From Paracoccaceae bacterium (GTDB lineage Bacteria; Pseudomonadota; Alphaproteobacteria; Rhodobacterales; Rhodobacteraceae): a stretch of DNA of 64,000 nt. Of this stretch, positions 44,151 to 54,625 are shown piece after piece. The DNA is taken from assembly GCA_009773375.1 (NCBI GenBank), contig WRPH01000001.1:120337-184336 (forward strand). Reading direction: 5' to 3'. The notes under the pieces are model-generated. The model was not told where the DNA came from. It did no database searches and was given only the letters and a program-made list of their open reading frames with translations. The number at the start of each line of letters is the position of its first letter. The stretch's first letter is position 1. The translations under genes and the position numbers were made by a program.

Positions 44151-45520
44151 GCCAAACTCCCGCCACCGCTGCGCAAACCAACCCTACCGCCGTCTCGCCC
44201 ACCTTGGCCGCGAAACCGGTCGCGAAAGGTGCCGCATGGTCAGCCCGCCGCCCGGTCATCGTCGGCCTTGTCACCGTTGCCCTGCTGGTCGGCGGCTTTG
44301 GCGGCTGGACGCTGTTCACCGAAATCGACGGGGCCATCGTGTCTTCGGGCCAGCTTGAAGTCGCACAAAACCGCCAGATCGTGCAGCACCCCGATGGCGG
44401 CGTTGTTGCCGAAATCGCCGTGAAAGAGGCGCAACCGGTCAAGGCGGGCGATCTGCTGATCCGGCTGGATGGCAGCCTGCTGCAATCCGAACTGGCCATC
44501 GTTGAAGGCCAATTATTCGAAACCCTGTCGCGCCGCGCCCGGCTGGAGGCTGAACGCGACGACAAGGCCGAGCCGGTGTTCAGCGGTGAGCTGGCCGAGC
44601 TGGCGAAAACCCGCCCCGATGTCGTCGAACAGATCGAGGGTCAGCGCAAGCTGTTCTTCGCCCGCCGCGAAAGCACCGCCCGTCAAAGCGAACAGCTGGA
44701 CAAACGCTCCGCCCAGATCGCCTCGCAGATTGATGGCATCAATGCCCAGAACACCGCGCTGCAATCGCAACTGGTGCTGATCCAGCAGGAACTGACCAAT
44801 CAGCAAAGCCTGCTCGACAAGGGCCTTGCCCAATCCAGCCGCGTGCTGGCGCTGCAACGCGAAGAGGCCAGCCTGCAAGGCCGCAGCGGCGAATTGACCG
44901 CAGCGCGTGCCCAAGCCGAAGGCCGCGCCACCGAAATCGAGCTGGAAATCCTCCGCCTCGCCGCCGTCCGCCGCGAAGAGGCCAACGCGCAACTGCGCGA
45001 CCTTGGCCCGCAGGCGCTGGAACTGGTCGAACGCCGTCGCGCGCTGATCGAACGGATCTCCCGGCTTGAAATTCGCGCTCCGGTGTCGGGTATCGTGCTG
45101 GGCATGCAAGTCACCACACCGCGTTCCGTGCTGCGCGCCGCCGAGCCGGTGCTGTATATCATCCCGCAAGATCGCCCACTGGTGATCACCGCGCAGGTGC
45201 AGCCGATCCATATCGATGAGGTGCATGTCGGGCAAAAAGTCCGCGTGGTGTTCCCGGCATTTTCCGCCCGCACCACGCCGGAATTGTTCGGCCATGTCGC
45301 CACGGTCTCCGCCGATGCACTGGTCGATCAGCGCACCCAGATCCCGTTCTTCCGCGCCGAAATCCTGCTGGATGACGGCGAGTTGGCCAAGCTGACGGAT
45401 CAGACCCTGCTGCCGGGCATGCCGGTCGAAGCCTTCATCGAAACCGGTGCCCGCTCGCCGATGTCGTATCTGCTCAAACCGTTCACCGATTACTTCAACC
45501 AGGCTTTCCGCGAAAGCTGA
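44147..45520 (+). CDS. HlyD-family type I secretion adaptor
   Basis: A 457-aa membrane-fusion protein. One transmembrane helix (~40-62) follows an Ala/Thr-rich cytoplasmic start, then a lipoyl-like half (GQLEVAQNRQIVQHPDGGVV), a long coiled-coil hairpin (~110-290) and the family segment RAPVSGIVLGMQVTTPRSVLRAAEPVLYIIP. Its ATG overlaps the stop of the ATPase gene. It bridges the inner-membrane exporter and outer-membrane TolC. Confidence 0.93.
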   Translation: MSQTPATAAQTNPTAVSPTLAAKPVAKGAAWSARRPVIVGLVTVALLVGGFGGWTLFTEIDGAIVSSGQLEVAQNRQIVQHPDGGVVAEIAVKEAQPVKAGDLLIRLDGSLLQSELAIVEGQLFETLSRRARLEAERDDKAEPVFSGELAELAKTRPDVVEQIEGQRKLFFARRESTARQSEQLDKRSAQIASQIDGINAQNTALQSQLVLIQQELTNQQSLLDKGLAQSSRVLALQREEASLQGRSGELTAARAQAEGRATEIELEILRLAAVRREEANAQLRDLGPQALELVERRRALIERISRLEIRAPVSGIVLGMQVTTPRSVLRAAEPVLYIIPQDRPLVITAQVQPIHIDEVHVGQKVRVVFPAFSARTTPELFGHVATVSADALVDQRTQIPFFRAEILLDDGELAKLTDQTLLPGMPVEAFIETGARSPMSYLLKPFTDYFNQAFRES

Positions 45521-45625
45521 CCCCCTGCAAACCCGCAAACCGCCCGCCCTCACCCGGCGGACGATTTGCTGCGAAAACAGGCGCAGGGGCTTGCACCCCG
45601 CCTGCCGCTGGCCGAAGCTCCCGCC

Positions 45626-47014
45626 ATGGCCTCCCCCCGCGTCCTGCCCCTGATCGTTGCCACCGCCCTGTTGATGGAAAACATCGACGCGTCTGTGCTA
45701 TCGACCTCGCTGCCGGAAATCGCGCGGGATTTGCAATCCGATCCGATCCACCTGAAACTGGTGCTGACCACCTATCTGCTGGCCTTGGCGGTGTTCATCC
45801 CCGCTTCGGGCTGGGTGGCCGACAGATTCGGCGCACGGCGGGTGTTTCGCTGGGCGATCGTGGTGTTTGCGCTTGGCTCGATCGCCTGCGGCCTGTCCAC
45901 CAGCCTGATCGAGCTGGTCGCAGCCCGCGCCTTGCAGGGCATCGGCGGGTCGATGATGATGCCGGTGGGGCGGCTGATCGTGCTGCGGGGCACGCCACGC
46001 ACCGGGCTGGTCGCCGCCTTGGCCTGGCTGACCGTGCCCGCGCTGCTGGGTCCGGTGCTTGGCCCGCCTTTGGGCGGCTATATCACCACCTATTGGGATT
46101 GGCGCTGGATTTTCTGGATCAATATTCCCATCGCGCTTTTGGGCGTCATCCTCGCCGGTCGCTATATCCCAAACCTGCGCGAGCCCGAACCGCGCAGCTT
46201 CGATGGCCGTGGTTTTCTGCTGCTCGGCCCCGGTCTGGCCGGGTTTCTGACCGGCGCGACCTTGCTGGGTCTGAACCTTGCCAGCCCATGGCAAGTGGTC
46301 GCCCTGATGCTGGGCGGCGCGACCCTGATCGCGCTTTACACCCGGCACGCGCGGCGGGCGGCAAATCCGCTGGTCGATCTGCGCCTGCTGGCCTTGCCGA
46401 CCTTCCGCATCAGCGTCACCGCTGGCACGTTGTTCCGCGTCGGCGTCGGCGCACTGCCGTTCCTGCTGCCCCTGATGCTGCAACTCGGCTTCGGCCTGAC
46501 CGCATTTCAATCCGGTCTGCTGACCTTTTCGGCAGGCGTCGGCGCGCTTTTGATGAAATTCGCCGCCGAACCCCTGCTGCGCCGCTTTGGCTTTCGCCGG
46601 GTGTTGACGGCGAACGCGGTGATTTCCGCCCTGTTCATCCTCGCCCCCGCGCTGTTCACCCCAACGACGCCATGGCTGTTGATGGCCTTTGTGCTGTTCA
46701 TCGGCGGGCTGTCACGGTCGCTGCAATTCACCGCCGTCAACGCCATCGCCTACGCCGAGGTGCCGTCCGAGAGGCTGTCATCCGCCACCAGCTTTTCCGC
46801 CGTGTTGCAACAACTGTCCGGCTCTATCGGCATCACCCTTGCCGCGATGACGCTGGAAGGCAGCGGCTGGCTGCGTGGCACCGCAGCCACCGATCTGGCG
46901 AACTTCCCGGTGGTATTCGCGGTGATTGCGGCGCTGTCGGTGGCGTCCGCCTTCCTGTTTATCCGGCTTCCACAACAGGCAGGCGCGGTCTTGGTGCGTG
47001 ACCGGACGCATTGA
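45626..47014 (+). CDS. MFS transporter, DHA2 drug:H+ antiporter type
   Basis: A 462-aa inner-membrane protein with about 13-14 helices. NIDASVLSTSLPEIARDL and GWVADRFGARRVF match the DHA2 motifs D and A; ALQGIGGSMMMPVGRL and PVLGPPLGGYITTYWDWRWIFWINIP follow. It would export small hydrophobic compounds. ATG 45626 is the likely start; a TTG at 45566 would add 20 residues. It lies 105 bp after the adaptor gene. Confidence 0.9.
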   Translation: MASPRVLPLIVATALLMENIDASVLSTSLPEIARDLQSDPIHLKLVLTTYLLALAVFIPASGWVADRFGARRVFRWAIVVFALGSIACGLSTSLIELVAARALQGIGGSMMMPVGRLIVLRGTPRTGLVAALAWLTVPALLGPVLGPPLGGYITTYWDWRWIFWINIPIALLGVILAGRYIPNLREPEPRSFDGRGFLLLGPGLAGFLTGATLLGLNLASPWQVVALMLGGATLIALYTRHARRAANPLVDLRLLALPTFRISVTAGTLFRVGVGALPFLLPLMLQLGFGLTAFQSGLLTFSAGVGALLMKFAAEPLLRRFGFRRVLTANAVISALFILAPALFTPTTPWLLMAFVLFIGGLSRSLQFTAVNAIAYAEVPSERLSSATSFSAVLQQLSGSIGITLAAMTLEGSGWLRGTAATDLANFPVVFAVIAALSVASAFLFIRLPQQAGAVLVRDRTH

Positions 47015-47062
47015 CAGCGCAAGGATTTCCACCGACCTTGCAGGAAAACCAAAGGGCAGGCC

Positions 47063-47836
47063 ATGGATATCAATCTGACATTTGAACGCCCGGAAGAAGG
47101 CCCGAAATCCGGCCCCGTCAGCATTGGCTGGTTCCTCACCAGCGACAAGGGCGCGGTGCTCTATGATCCGCCCGAACGCGTGCTGTTTCGCCAGACCAAC
47201 AAGTCACACTCCAAATCCGCCAGCCGCTGCCCGGCGGTGATCCAGCTTGAAAGCCGCTATTTCTTCATCAAATGCCCGTTCGACATTCACCTTGGCTTTG
47301 GCCGCGATGAAAAGGGCAAGCCGCATCTGATCAACCGCGCCGGCACCGCCTCGTCGATCCGTGGCAACAAGCTGGGTGAGGTGATGACGCTGGTATCCGA
47401 GGCCGAATGGCGCTACCCGGATCGCCCCACCGTGCAGATGGTGCTGCCCTACTGCTTTATCGCCGATGAGCTGGTCTATATCACCCAACTTTCCGCCTTC
47501 GCGCATTACCGCAAGGAACAACTGCCCGGCACCATTTTCGGCGGCCGCTTCCCGCTGAACCTCTGGCCGCGCCCGCTGATGTGGGCGTTTGAATGGCATG
47601 AACCGGAAAAAGACATCATCCTGAAACGCGGCGAGCCGCTGTTCTATTGCCAGTTCGAAGCCGAAGGCCCGGATCGCCCGGTGCAAGTGGTGGAAGCCGA
47701 GCGCACGCCGGAATTGCAGAAATACATGGAACAGATCGGCGGCGTGGTGAACTACGTCAACCAGACCTTCGGCCTGTTCAAAGCCGCCGAGGCGCTGCGG
47801 CCAAAGAAATTGCTGACGCCAAAAGACCGCGCGTAG
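47063..47836 (+). CDS. Unrecognised conserved-looking protein, 257 aa
   Basis: I do not recognise this family with confidence. The product is soluble, with no signal peptide or membrane helix. It is rich in aromatic and proline residues, with segments CPFDIHLGFGRDEKGKPHL, MVLPYCFIADELVYI, FPLNLWPRPLMWAFEWHE and ILKRGEPLFYCQFEAE. The run of 'W-P-R-P-x-x-W...L-K-R-G-E-P-L' loosely resembles DUF6065-type proteins, an impression only. It is followed 13 nt later by the TolB-like gene. Confidence 0.7.
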   Translation: MDINLTFERPEEGPKSGPVSIGWFLTSDKGAVLYDPPERVLFRQTNKSHSKSASRCPAVIQLESRYFFIKCPFDIHLGFGRDEKGKPHLINRAGTASSIRGNKLGEVMTLVSEAEWRYPDRPTVQMVLPYCFIADELVYITQLSAFAHYRKEQLPGTIFGGRFPLNLWPRPLMWAFEWHEPEKDIILKRGEPLFYCQFEAEGPDRPVQVVEAERTPELQKYMEQIGGVVNYVNQTFGLFKAAEALRPKKLLTPKDRA

Positions 47837-47849
47837 GGCAGGGTTCAGC

Positions 47850-48674
47850 ATGCGTAGCAGCCTTGAAATCTACGATCTGGCCAGCGGCACCGCCGGCGTC
47901 GTGCTGCAAAGCGACCGCCATATCGAGGCGCCAAACTGGGATCCTTCCGGCAGCTCGCTGCTGGTCAACGCCGAAGGCTTGCTGTTTCGGGTGCCACTGG
48001 ATGCCCCCGCCTTGCAGCCAGTTGAAACCGGCCCTGCCACCCGCTGCAACAACGATCACGGCATCAGCCCCGATGGCCGCCAGATCGTGCTGTCGTCGCA
48101 TCACGAAGGCGAAGGCTCACGCATCTACCTGCTGCCTGCGACTGGCGGCGAACCGGTCCGCGTCACGCCGCAAGCGCCTAGCTGGTGGCACGGCTGGTCG
48201 CCCGATGGCCAGACGCTTGCTTATGTTGCGGCGCGCGGCAGCCGGGTGATTGATGTCTACACCCTGCGCCCCGGCGAGGCTGAACGCCGCCTGACCATGG
48301 GCGAAGGCCATTGCGACGGCCCGGATTATTCTGCCGACGGCGCGCAGATTTACTACAACTGCGACCGCGACGGCCATGCACAAATCTGGGTGATGCAGGC
48401 GGATGGCCGCGATCAGCGCAAACTGTTCGCCGATGATCACGTCAACTGGTTCCCGCACCCGTCGCCCGATGGTCAGCATTTGCTGTATCTCGCCTATCCG
48501 CCCGGCACGCTCGGCCACCCCGCCGATCTGCCGGTTGCGTTGGTTATATGCGACCCGCAAGGCAAGAACCGCCGTCGCATTCTGCACTTCAACGGCGGTC
48601 AGGGCACGATGAACGTACCAAACTGGTCGCCCGACAGCCGCGCCTTCGCCTTCGTGCGCTACGCCAAGGCCTGA
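47850..48674 (+). CDS. TolB-like beta-propeller protein
   Basis: A 274-aa protein made of WD40-like PD40 repeats: PSGSSLLVN, SPDGRQIVLSS, SPDGQTLAYVA, SADGAQIYYN, SPDGQHLLYLA and SPDSRAFAFV, spaced about 40-45 residues apart. That makes a six-bladed propeller. Unlike TolB it has no signal peptide and no N-terminal domain, so it is probably cytoplasmic. Its last 16 bp overlap the 3' end of the minus-strand gene at 48659. Confidence 0.82.
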   Translation: MRSSLEIYDLASGTAGVVLQSDRHIEAPNWDPSGSSLLVNAEGLLFRVPLDAPALQPVETGPATRCNNDHGISPDGRQIVLSSHHEGEGSRIYLLPATGGEPVRVTPQAPSWWHGWSPDGQTLAYVAARGSRVIDVYTLRPGEAERRLTMGEGHCDGPDYSADGAQIYYNCDRDGHAQIWVMQADGRDQRKLFADDHVNWFPHPSPDGQHLLYLAYPPGTLGHPADLPVALVICDPQGKNRRRILHFNGGQGTMNVPNWSPDSRAFAFVRYAKA

Positions 48675-49033
48675 AGCATCGGCTTCAGCCGCTCTGCATC
48701 GCCCCAGATCGAAATGTAAATCTCTGGCCCCGCCTCGCCGCACAGATGTTCCGGCGTCAGCCCGACGATGCGCACCCGCAGATGCATCTCGCGCTGCAGC
48801 GCCTCACCGATGATCGCCGTTGCCTGCGGCCCAAGCTGGCCCAGATGCAGCAGCACCTGCCGCGGGATCAGCCCCAGAAACCAGCGCCGCGCCGGGGCAT
48901 AAATGCCGATCTGCCCATCCGGCAGCAGCCGCAACTCGGCCTGATCACCGATGCACAGCCCGCTCCGTGTCACATTCACCCGCAGACCCAGCACCGGAGC
49001 CTTATGGATCAAAGGTTGCATGATATCCTGCAT
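48659..49033 (-). CDS. Unrecognised 124-aa protein
   Basis: A small soluble protein with no signal peptide. The core reads LGLRVNVTRSGLCIGDQAELRLLPDGQIGIYAP, then RQVLLHLGQLGPQATAIIGEALQREMHLRVRIVGLTPEHL, an alternating beta pattern reminiscent of HIRAN or other small beta domains; I do not claim membership. It converges with and overlaps the TolB-like gene, so it is a separate transcript. Function unknown. Confidence 0.6.
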   Translation of the reverse strand: MQDIMQPLIHKAPVLGLRVNVTRSGLCIGDQAELRLLPDGQIGIYAPARRWFLGLIPRQVLLHLGQLGPQATAIIGEALQREMHLRVRIVGLTPEHLCGEAGPEIYISIWGDAERLKPMLQALA

Positions 49034-49329
49034 CGCCCGCCTCTTCTTCTTGTTGCGGTTGATTGGGCGGGTCTTGCCGTCTCGCGCAAGCGTTTAGACG
49101 CACCCGATCCGCAACGGGCGCGATCACGCCGACGGCATCCGGGCTTATCGGCGGATTTCCGGCGCCCGCGCCTGATGCACCTCCCACAAGCCGCACAGAA
49201 AAATCCCGCCAGCCCCCGCTTCAACCCCATTGCAAAGCCACAAAACGCTTCCCAAATATCTTGCAAGGCCGAAGCGATGTGCTGACCAGTCGGGCATCGC
49301 AAGGGCGCTTTTCAAAAGGAGAATAGCCG

Positions 49330-51942
49330 ATGAATTTGGATAAATTCACGGAACGTTCGCGCGGCTTCATTCAAGCGGCGCAGACCATTGCCATGCGCGA
49401 AAGCCACCAGCGTCTGGCCCCCGAACATCTTCTCAAAGCCATCATGGATGATGATCAGGGCCTTGCTTCCAATCTGATCCGCCGCGCCGGGGGTGACCCC
49501 GCCCGCGTGACCGAGGCTTTGGCCTTGGTGATGGGCAAGCTGCCAAAAGTCACCGGCGACGCGCAGCCCTATATGGACCCCGGGCTGGTCAAAGTACTGG
49601 ACGAGGCTGAAAAGGTCGCCAAAAAAGCAGGCGACAGCTTTGTGCCGGTCGAACGCATCCTGATGGCGCTGGGCATGGTGAAATCCGCCGCCAAGGATGC
49701 GCTTGATGCAGGTGCCGTCAGCCCGCAAAAGCTGAACGCCGCGATCAACGATATCCGCAAAGGCCGCACCGCAGACAGCGCTTCGGCGGAAGAAGGCTAT
49801 GACGCGCTGAAGAAATACGCCCGCGACCTGACCGAGGCTGCCGAACAAGGCAAGATCGATCCGATCATTGGCCGCGACGAAGAAATCCGCCGCGCCATGC
49901 AGGTTTTGTCGCGCCGCACCAAGAACAACCCGGTGCTGATCGGTGAACCCGGCGTCGGCAAGACCGCCATCGCTGAAGGCCTCGCGCTGCGCATCGTCAA
50001 TGGCGACGTGCCGGAATCACTGCACAACAAGAAGCTGATGGCGCTGGACATGGGCGCTTTGATCGCCGGTGCGAAATATCGCGGCGAATTCGAAGAACGC
50101 CTGAAAGCCGTGCTGAACGAGGTGACGGCGGCAGAAGGCAACATCATCCTGTTCATCGACGAAATGCACACGCTGGTTGGCGCGGGCAAATCCGATGGTG
50201 CGATGGATGCGGCCAACCTGATCAAACCCGCGCTCGCACGCGGCGAACTGCATTGCGTTGGCGCGACCACGCTGGATGAATACCGCAAATATGTCGAAAA
50301 AGACGCGGCTCTGGCCCGCCGGTTTCAGCCGGTGATGGTCAGCGAACCCACCGTCGAAGACACCATTTCGATCCTGCGCGGCATCAAGGAAAAATACGAA
50401 CTCCACCACGGCGTGCGGATTTCCGACAGCGCGTTGGTCGCCGCCGCCACCCTGTCGCACCGCTATATCACTGACCGTTTCCTGCCCGACAAGGCGATCG
50501 ACCTTGTCGATGAAGCCGCGTCGCGCCTGCGGATGGAGGTAGACAGCAAGCCCGAAGAACTCGACCAACTGGATCGTCAGATCCTGCAACTGCAGATCGA
50601 GGCCGAGGCGTTGAAGAAAGAAGACGACAACGCCTCCAAGGATCGCTTGGAAAAGCTGGAAAAAGAACTGGCGAACCTGCTGCAACAATCCGCTGAAATG
50701 ACCGCCAAGTGGCAGTCTGAACGTGACAAGCTGGAAGCCGCCCGCGAGGTGAAGGAACAGCTCGACCGCGCCCGCGCCGAGCTGGAACATGCCAAGCGCG
50801 AAGGCGATTTCGCCAAGGCAGGCGAGCTGCAATATGGCCGCATTCCGGCGCTTGAAAAGCAACTGACAGAGGCCGAAGCGCGCGAAGGCGACGCGCTGGT
50901 CTCCGAAGCCGTGCGCCCCGAACAAATCGCCGAAGTCGTCGAACGCTGGACGGGCATTCCAGTGGCCAAGATGCTGGAAGGCGAGCGTGAAAAGCTGCTG
51001 AAGATGGAAGACGAACTTGGCAAGCGGGTTGTCGGCCAGACCAAGGCACTGACCGCCGTTGCCAACGCCGTCCGCCGCGCCCGCGCTGGCCTGAACGACG
51101 AAGGCCGTCCGCTGGGCAGCTTCCTGTTCCTCGGGCCAACCGGGGTGGGTAAAACCGAACTGACCAAGGCCGTCGCCGAATATCTGTTCGACGACGACGC
51201 GGCGATGGTGCGCATCGACATGTCGGAATTCATGGAGAAACATTCCGTCTCGCGGCTGATCGGCGCCCCGCCCGGCTATGTCGGTTATGATGAGGGCGGC
51301 GTCCTGACCGAAGCCGTCCGCCGCCGCCCCTATCAGGTGGTGCTGTTCGACGAGGTGGAAAAGGCCCACCCCGACGTGTTCAACGTGCTGTTGCAGGTGC
51401 TGGATGATGGCATGCTGACCGATGGTCAGGGCCGCACCGTCAGCTTCAAGCAGACGCTGATCATCCTGACCAGCAACCTGGGTGCCCGCGCGCTGTCGGA
51501 ACTGCCCGAAGGCGCAGACCCGGCCGCCGCCCAAGCCGAGGTGATGGAAGCCGTGCGGCAACACTTCCGCCCGGAATTCCTCAACCGTCTGGACGAGCAG
51601 ATCATCTTTGATCGCCTGAACCGCGCCGACATGGCGGGCATCGTCGAAATCCAGCTGCGCAAGCTGGAAGCACGTCTGGCCAGCCGCAAGGTCACGCTGG
51701 AACTGGATGCCGAGGCAAGGGCATGGCTGGCGGATGAAGGCTACGATCCGGTGTTCGGCGCGCGGCCTTTGAAGCGGGTGATCCAGAACCACCTGCAAAA
51801 CCCGCTGGCCGAGATGATCCTTGCGGGCGACGTGATGGATGGCTCGACGGTGAAGGTCAGCGTCGGCCCCGAAGGCCTGCTGATCGGCGACCGCATCAGC
51901 GCCTCGCGCCGCGCCCGGCCCGCCGAAGTGATCGTGCACTGA
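49330..51942 (+). CDS. clpB: ATP-dependent disaggregase ClpB
   Basis: An 870-aa AAA+ chaperone that resolves protein aggregates with DnaK. It has the Clp N domain (1-145), a first AAA domain with GEPGVGKT and [12 protein letters not shown], a coiled-coil middle domain (~410-520), and a second AAA domain with GPTGVGKT and [22 protein letters not shown] precedes the ATG. The 296-bp upstream gap shows no gene, and I could not find a convincing heat-shock promoter. A clear terminator follows. Confidence 0.98.
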   Translation: MNLDKFTERSRGFIQAAQTIAMRESHQRLAPEHLLKAIMDDDQGLASNLIRRAGGDPARVTEALALVMGKLPKVTGDAQPYMDPGLVKVLDEAEKVAKKAGDSFVPVERILMALGMVKSAAKDALDAGAVSPQKLNAAINDIRKGRTADSASAEEGYDALKKYARDLTEAAEQGKIDPIIGRDEEIRRAMQVLSRRTKNNPVLIGEPGVGKTAIAEGLALRIVNGDVPESLHNKKLMALDMGALIAGAKYRGEFEERLKAVLNEVTAAEGNIILFIDEMHTLVGAGKSDGAMDAANLIKPALARGELHCVGATTLDEYRKYVEKDAALARRFQPVMVSEPTVEDTISILRGIKEKYELHHGVRISDSALVAAATLSHRYITDRFLPDKAIDLVDEAASRLRMEVDSKPEELDQLDRQILQLQIEAEALKKEDDNASKDRLEKLEKELANLLQQSAEMTAKWQSERDKLEAAREVKEQLDRARAELEHAKREGDFAKAGELQYGRIPALEKQLTEAEAREGDALVSEAVRPEQIAEVVERWTGIPVAKMLEGEREKLLKMEDELGKRVVGQTKALTAVANAVRRARAGLNDEGRPLGSFLFLGPTGVGKTELTKAVAEYLFDDDAAMVRIDMSEFMEKHSVSRLIGAPPGYVGYDEGGVLTEAVRRRPYQVVLFDEVEKAHPDVFNVLLQVLDDGMLTDGQGRTVSFKQTLIILTSNLGARALSELPEGADPAAAQAEVMEAVRQHFRPEFLNRLDEQIIFDRLNRADMAGIVEIQLRKLEARLASRKVTLELDAEARAWLADEGYDPVFGARPLKRVIQNHLQNPLAEMILAGDVMDGSTVKVSVGPEGLLIGDRISASRRARPAEVIVH

Positions 51943-51947
51943 TCCAT

Positions 51948-51979
51948 ACCGCCCCCGGAGCAATTCGGGGGCGGTTTTC
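51948..51979 (+). terminator. Terminator of clpB
   Basis: ACCGCCCCCG and CGGGGGCGGT form a perfect 10-bp stem with an 8-nt loop, followed by TTTCTG, 5 nt after the clpB stop. Confidence 0.88.
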
Positions 51980-52068
51980 TGTTGCGCAGGCACAGCACCG
52001 GCCTGCGGCATTGAACAGCCCGGCAGTTCTGGGTATCAGACAAGCGACAGACTTTGATCGGGCCGCAG

Positions 52069-52734
52069 ATGATCCGCCTCTACCACTTTCCGCTATCGCC
52101 GTTTTGCCGCAAGGTCCGCCTGACTCTGGCCGAGAAAAAGCTTGAGGTAGAGCTGATCGAAGAACGCTATTGGGAACCCTCGCCCGATTTCCTGCGCCGC
52201 AACCCGGCGGGCAAGGTGCCGATTCTGCGCATCGACAACAAGGTGTTGTCGGAAAGCCAGGCGATCTGCGAATATCTGGAAGAAGCGATCCCGACCCCGC
52301 CCCTGATGCCGCGCGATCTGGACATGCGCTTTGAAGTCCGCCGTCTGTGCGCATGGTTCGATGACAAATTCCACGCCGAAGTGACCTCGAAGCTGCTGTA
52401 TGAACGCGTCAACAAGAAGATCATGGCGCAGGGCTACCCGGATTCGAAAAACGTCAAGTCCGGTGCCGGGCGGATCAAATACCACCTCGACTATCTGGGC
52501 TGGCTGCTGGATCAGCGCCGCTGGCTGGCGGGCGATGTGATGACGCTGGCCGATCTGACAGCAGCGGCGCATCTGTCCTGTCTGGACTATATCTCGGATG
52601 TAGACTGGAACCGCTCGGCCACGGTGAAAGACTGGTATGCCAAGATCAAATCGCGCCCGTCCTTCCGCACCTTGCTGGCCGATCAGGTGTCGGGCTTTCC
52701 GCCACCCGCGCACTACGCCGATCTGGATTTCTGA
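52069..52734 (+). CDS. Glutathione S-transferase family protein
   Basis: A 221-aa cytosolic GST-fold protein. The thioredoxin-like N-terminal domain has LYHFPLSPFCRKVRLTLAEKKL, NPAGKVPIL and ESQAICEYLEE (glutathione gamma-glutamyl binding); the helical C-terminal domain contains WLAGDVMTLADLTAAAHLSC. I used ATG 52069; a TTG at 52054 is in frame. Substrate unknown. Confidence 0.9.
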   Translation: MIRLYHFPLSPFCRKVRLTLAEKKLEVELIEERYWEPSPDFLRRNPAGKVPILRIDNKVLSESQAICEYLEEAIPTPPLMPRDLDMRFEVRRLCAWFDDKFHAEVTSKLLYERVNKKIMAQGYPDSKNVKSGAGRIKYHLDYLGWLLDQRRWLAGDVMTLADLTAAAHLSCLDYISDVDWNRSATVKDWYAKIKSRPSFRTLLADQVSGFPPPAHYADLDF

Positions 52735-52742
52735 GTAAGGCA

Positions 52743-52780
52743 GCCGGGGGTTTCACACCCCCGGACCCCCGTGGGATATT
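52743..52780. repeat. Intergenic CCGGGGGT hairpin with GGGATATTT tail
   Basis: CCGGGGGT and ACCCCCGG pair over 8 bp around TTCAC, followed by ACCCCCGTGGGATATTTGTG. This is a recurrent Rhodobacteraceae intergenic sequence related to the repeats at 24309, 31190 and 36399. It separates the GST gene from queG. Confidence 0.6.
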
Positions 52781-52799
52781 TGTGCAGAGAGGATGACCC

Positions 52800-53834
52800 T
52801 TGCCGTCTTTGAAGGATCGTCTTGCCGTACGGGCCTTGGCCGAGGGCTTCTCCAAAGTCGGCATCTGCGCGCCCGATGCCGTGCCGGAAACCGCCACCCG
52901 GCTGCGCGCCTTTCTGCAGGCAGGGTACCACGGCCAGATGGCATGGATGGCCGAGCGCGAACAGTGGCGCGGCAACGCGGCAGCGCTTTGGCCCGAGGCG
53001 CGGTCGGTGATCATGCTGGCCGAGGTCTATAGCCCCGAAACCGACCCACGCGCCGTGCTGGCCCAGCCCGGTCGCGCTGCGATTTCGGCCTATGCGCAGG
53101 GCAAAGATTACCACGATTTGGTCAAGCGGCGGCTGAAACGCTTGGGTGGCTGGTTCGCCACCGACGCACAGGCCGAAATCAAGGTGTTCGTCGATACCGC
53201 CCCGGTGATGGAAAAACCCTTGGCACAAGCGGCGGGTCTGGGTTGGCAGGGCAAGCACACCAACCTTCTGTCGCGCGATCTGGGCAACTGGTTCTTTCTG
53301 GGCGCGATCTTTACCACCGCCGACCTGCCCAAGGATGCCGCCGAAATCAGCCATTGCGGCAGCTGCACCGCCTGTCTGGACGCCTGCCCGACCAACGCCT
53401 TCCCCGCGCCCTACCGCCTCGACGCGCGGCGCTGCATTTCTTACCTGACCATCGAGCATAAGGGCCGGATAGAGCCTGATTTGCGCGCGCTGCTGGGCAA
53501 CCGCATCTATGGTTGTGATGATTGTCTCGCCGCCTGCCCGTGGAACAAATTCGCCGCCGCCGCCCGCGACATTGGCTATCAGCCCCGCATCGGTGCGCCG
53601 GAACTGGCTGATCTGGTCACTCTGGACGACGCCAGCTTTCGCACCCGTTTTGCCGGCAGCCCGATCAAACGCATCGGCCGCGACCGCTTCATCCGCAATG
53701 TGCTTTACGCCATCGGCAATTCCGCCAATCCGGCCTTGCGCGACGCGGTGCTTCCGCTGTTGAATGACCCCGATGACGCAGTATCAGACGCGGCTGCATG
53801 GGCTGCAGAAAGGCTATCGCGATGGATCGGCTAA
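52800..53834 (+). CDS. queG: Epoxyqueuosine reductase
   Basis: A 344-aa cobalamin and iron-sulfur enzyme for the last step of queuosine synthesis in tRNA. Two ferredoxin motifs are complete: [12 protein letters not shown] and [14 protein letters not shown]; the C-terminal HEAT-like part follows. The start is a TTG at 52800, with GAGAGGA six bases before it; no ATG in frame fits. The SDR gene begins 13 bp before its end. Confidence 0.94.
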   Translation: MPSLKDRLAVRALAEGFSKVGICAPDAVPETATRLRAFLQAGYHGQMAWMAEREQWRGNAAALWPEARSVIMLAEVYSPETDPRAVLAQPGRAAISAYAQGKDYHDLVKRRLKRLGGWFATDAQAEIKVFVDTAPVMEKPLAQAAGLGWQGKHTNLLSRDLGNWFFLGAIFTTADLPKDAAEISHCGSCTACLDACPTNAFPAPYRLDARRCISYLTIEHKGRIEPDLRALLGNRIYGCDDCLAACPWNKFAAAARDIGYQPRIGAPELADLVTLDDASFRTRFAGSPIKRIGRDRFIRNVLYAIGNSANPALRDAVLPLLNDPDDAVSDAAAWAAERLSRWIG

Positions 53835-54586
53835 AGGGCAAGGTGGCCATCATTTCCGGCGGTGCAACCGGCATTGGCGCTGCCGCGTCCCGCCTGTTTG
53901 CCGCCGAAGGTGCTGCGGTCGGCATCATCGACCGCAATGTGCAGGCCGGTCAGGCGCTTGCGTTTGAACTGGTGCAGGCGGGCCATCGCGCGATGTTCGC
54001 CACCGCCGATGTCAGCCAGAAGGCGCAGGTCGAAGCCGCCGTTGCCACCGTCAAGGCACAGCTTGGCCCGGTGAACGTGCTGTTCAACCACGCCGGAACC
54101 ATCGTCATCAAGCCCTTCCTGGAAACCGAGGAAGAAGATTGGGACATGCTGTTCGATGTGAACGTGAAAAGCATGTATCTGATGACCCGCGCCGTGCTGC
54201 CGATGATGCTGGAGGCGGGCAAAGGCGCCATCGTCTGCACCTCCAGCATTTCGGCCGTCTACGCCACGCCGATGGAGGTGCTGTATGATGCCACCAAGGG
54301 CGCTTGCCACATGTTCGCCCGCGCCATCGCCGTTGAATTCCGCGACAAGGGCATTCGCTGCAACGCCGTCTGCCCCGGTTTCATCGAAACGCCGCATGGT
54401 CTGCGCGAGGTGCAGGAACTGACCGCGCTCGGCGTCGATGCCTCCGAAGCTGCGATCAAGGCGGCGCAGGGCCGGTTTGGCCAGCCCGAAGACATCGCCC
54501 GCGCCGCGCTTTACCTTGCGTCGGACGATGCCGAATTCATCACCGGCACGCAATTGTTCGTCGATGGCGGCTTCTCGGCGGTTTAA
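53822..54586 (+). CDS. SDR family oxidoreductase
   Basis: A 254-aa classical short-chain dehydrogenase: [15 protein letters not shown] (cofactor site), NHAGT, a Ser in [11 protein letters not shown], and YDATKGA as the YxxxK motif, ending in [13 protein letters not shown]. The ATG at 53822 has AAAGG upstream and overlaps queG. Substrate unknown; 3-oxoacyl reductase or sugar dehydrogenase types are both possible. Confidence 0.9.
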   Translation: MDRLKGKVAIISGGATGIGAAASRLFAAEGAAVGIIDRNVQAGQALAFELVQAGHRAMFATADVSQKAQVEAAVATVKAQLGPVNVLFNHAGTIVIKPFLETEEEDWDMLFDVNVKSMYLMTRAVLPMMLEAGKGAIVCTSSISAVYATPMEVLYDATKGACHMFARAIAVEFRDKGIRCNAVCPGFIETPHGLREVQELTALGVDASEAAIKAAQGRFGQPEDIARAALYLASDDAEFITGTQLFVDGGFSAV

Positions 54587-54625
54587 AGCCAAAAAGCTGC
54601 CATCATCCTGGGCCACAGTTGGCGC

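Noticed and set aside
45566..45625. TTG start extending the MFS transporter by 20 residues
   Set aside because: The added residues are not hydrophobic and no ribosome site precedes the TTG; ATG 45626 gives the usual N-terminus.
49034..49329. Heat-shock promoter or small RNA upstream of clpB
   Set aside because: CTTG-containing stretches such as TATCTTGCAAGG lack a properly spaced -10 partner, and no stable RNA fold was evident.
50017..52011. Minus-strand open frame of 664 codons opposite clpB
   Set aside because: It is the antisense shadow of a complete clpB gene and shows no recognisable domain.
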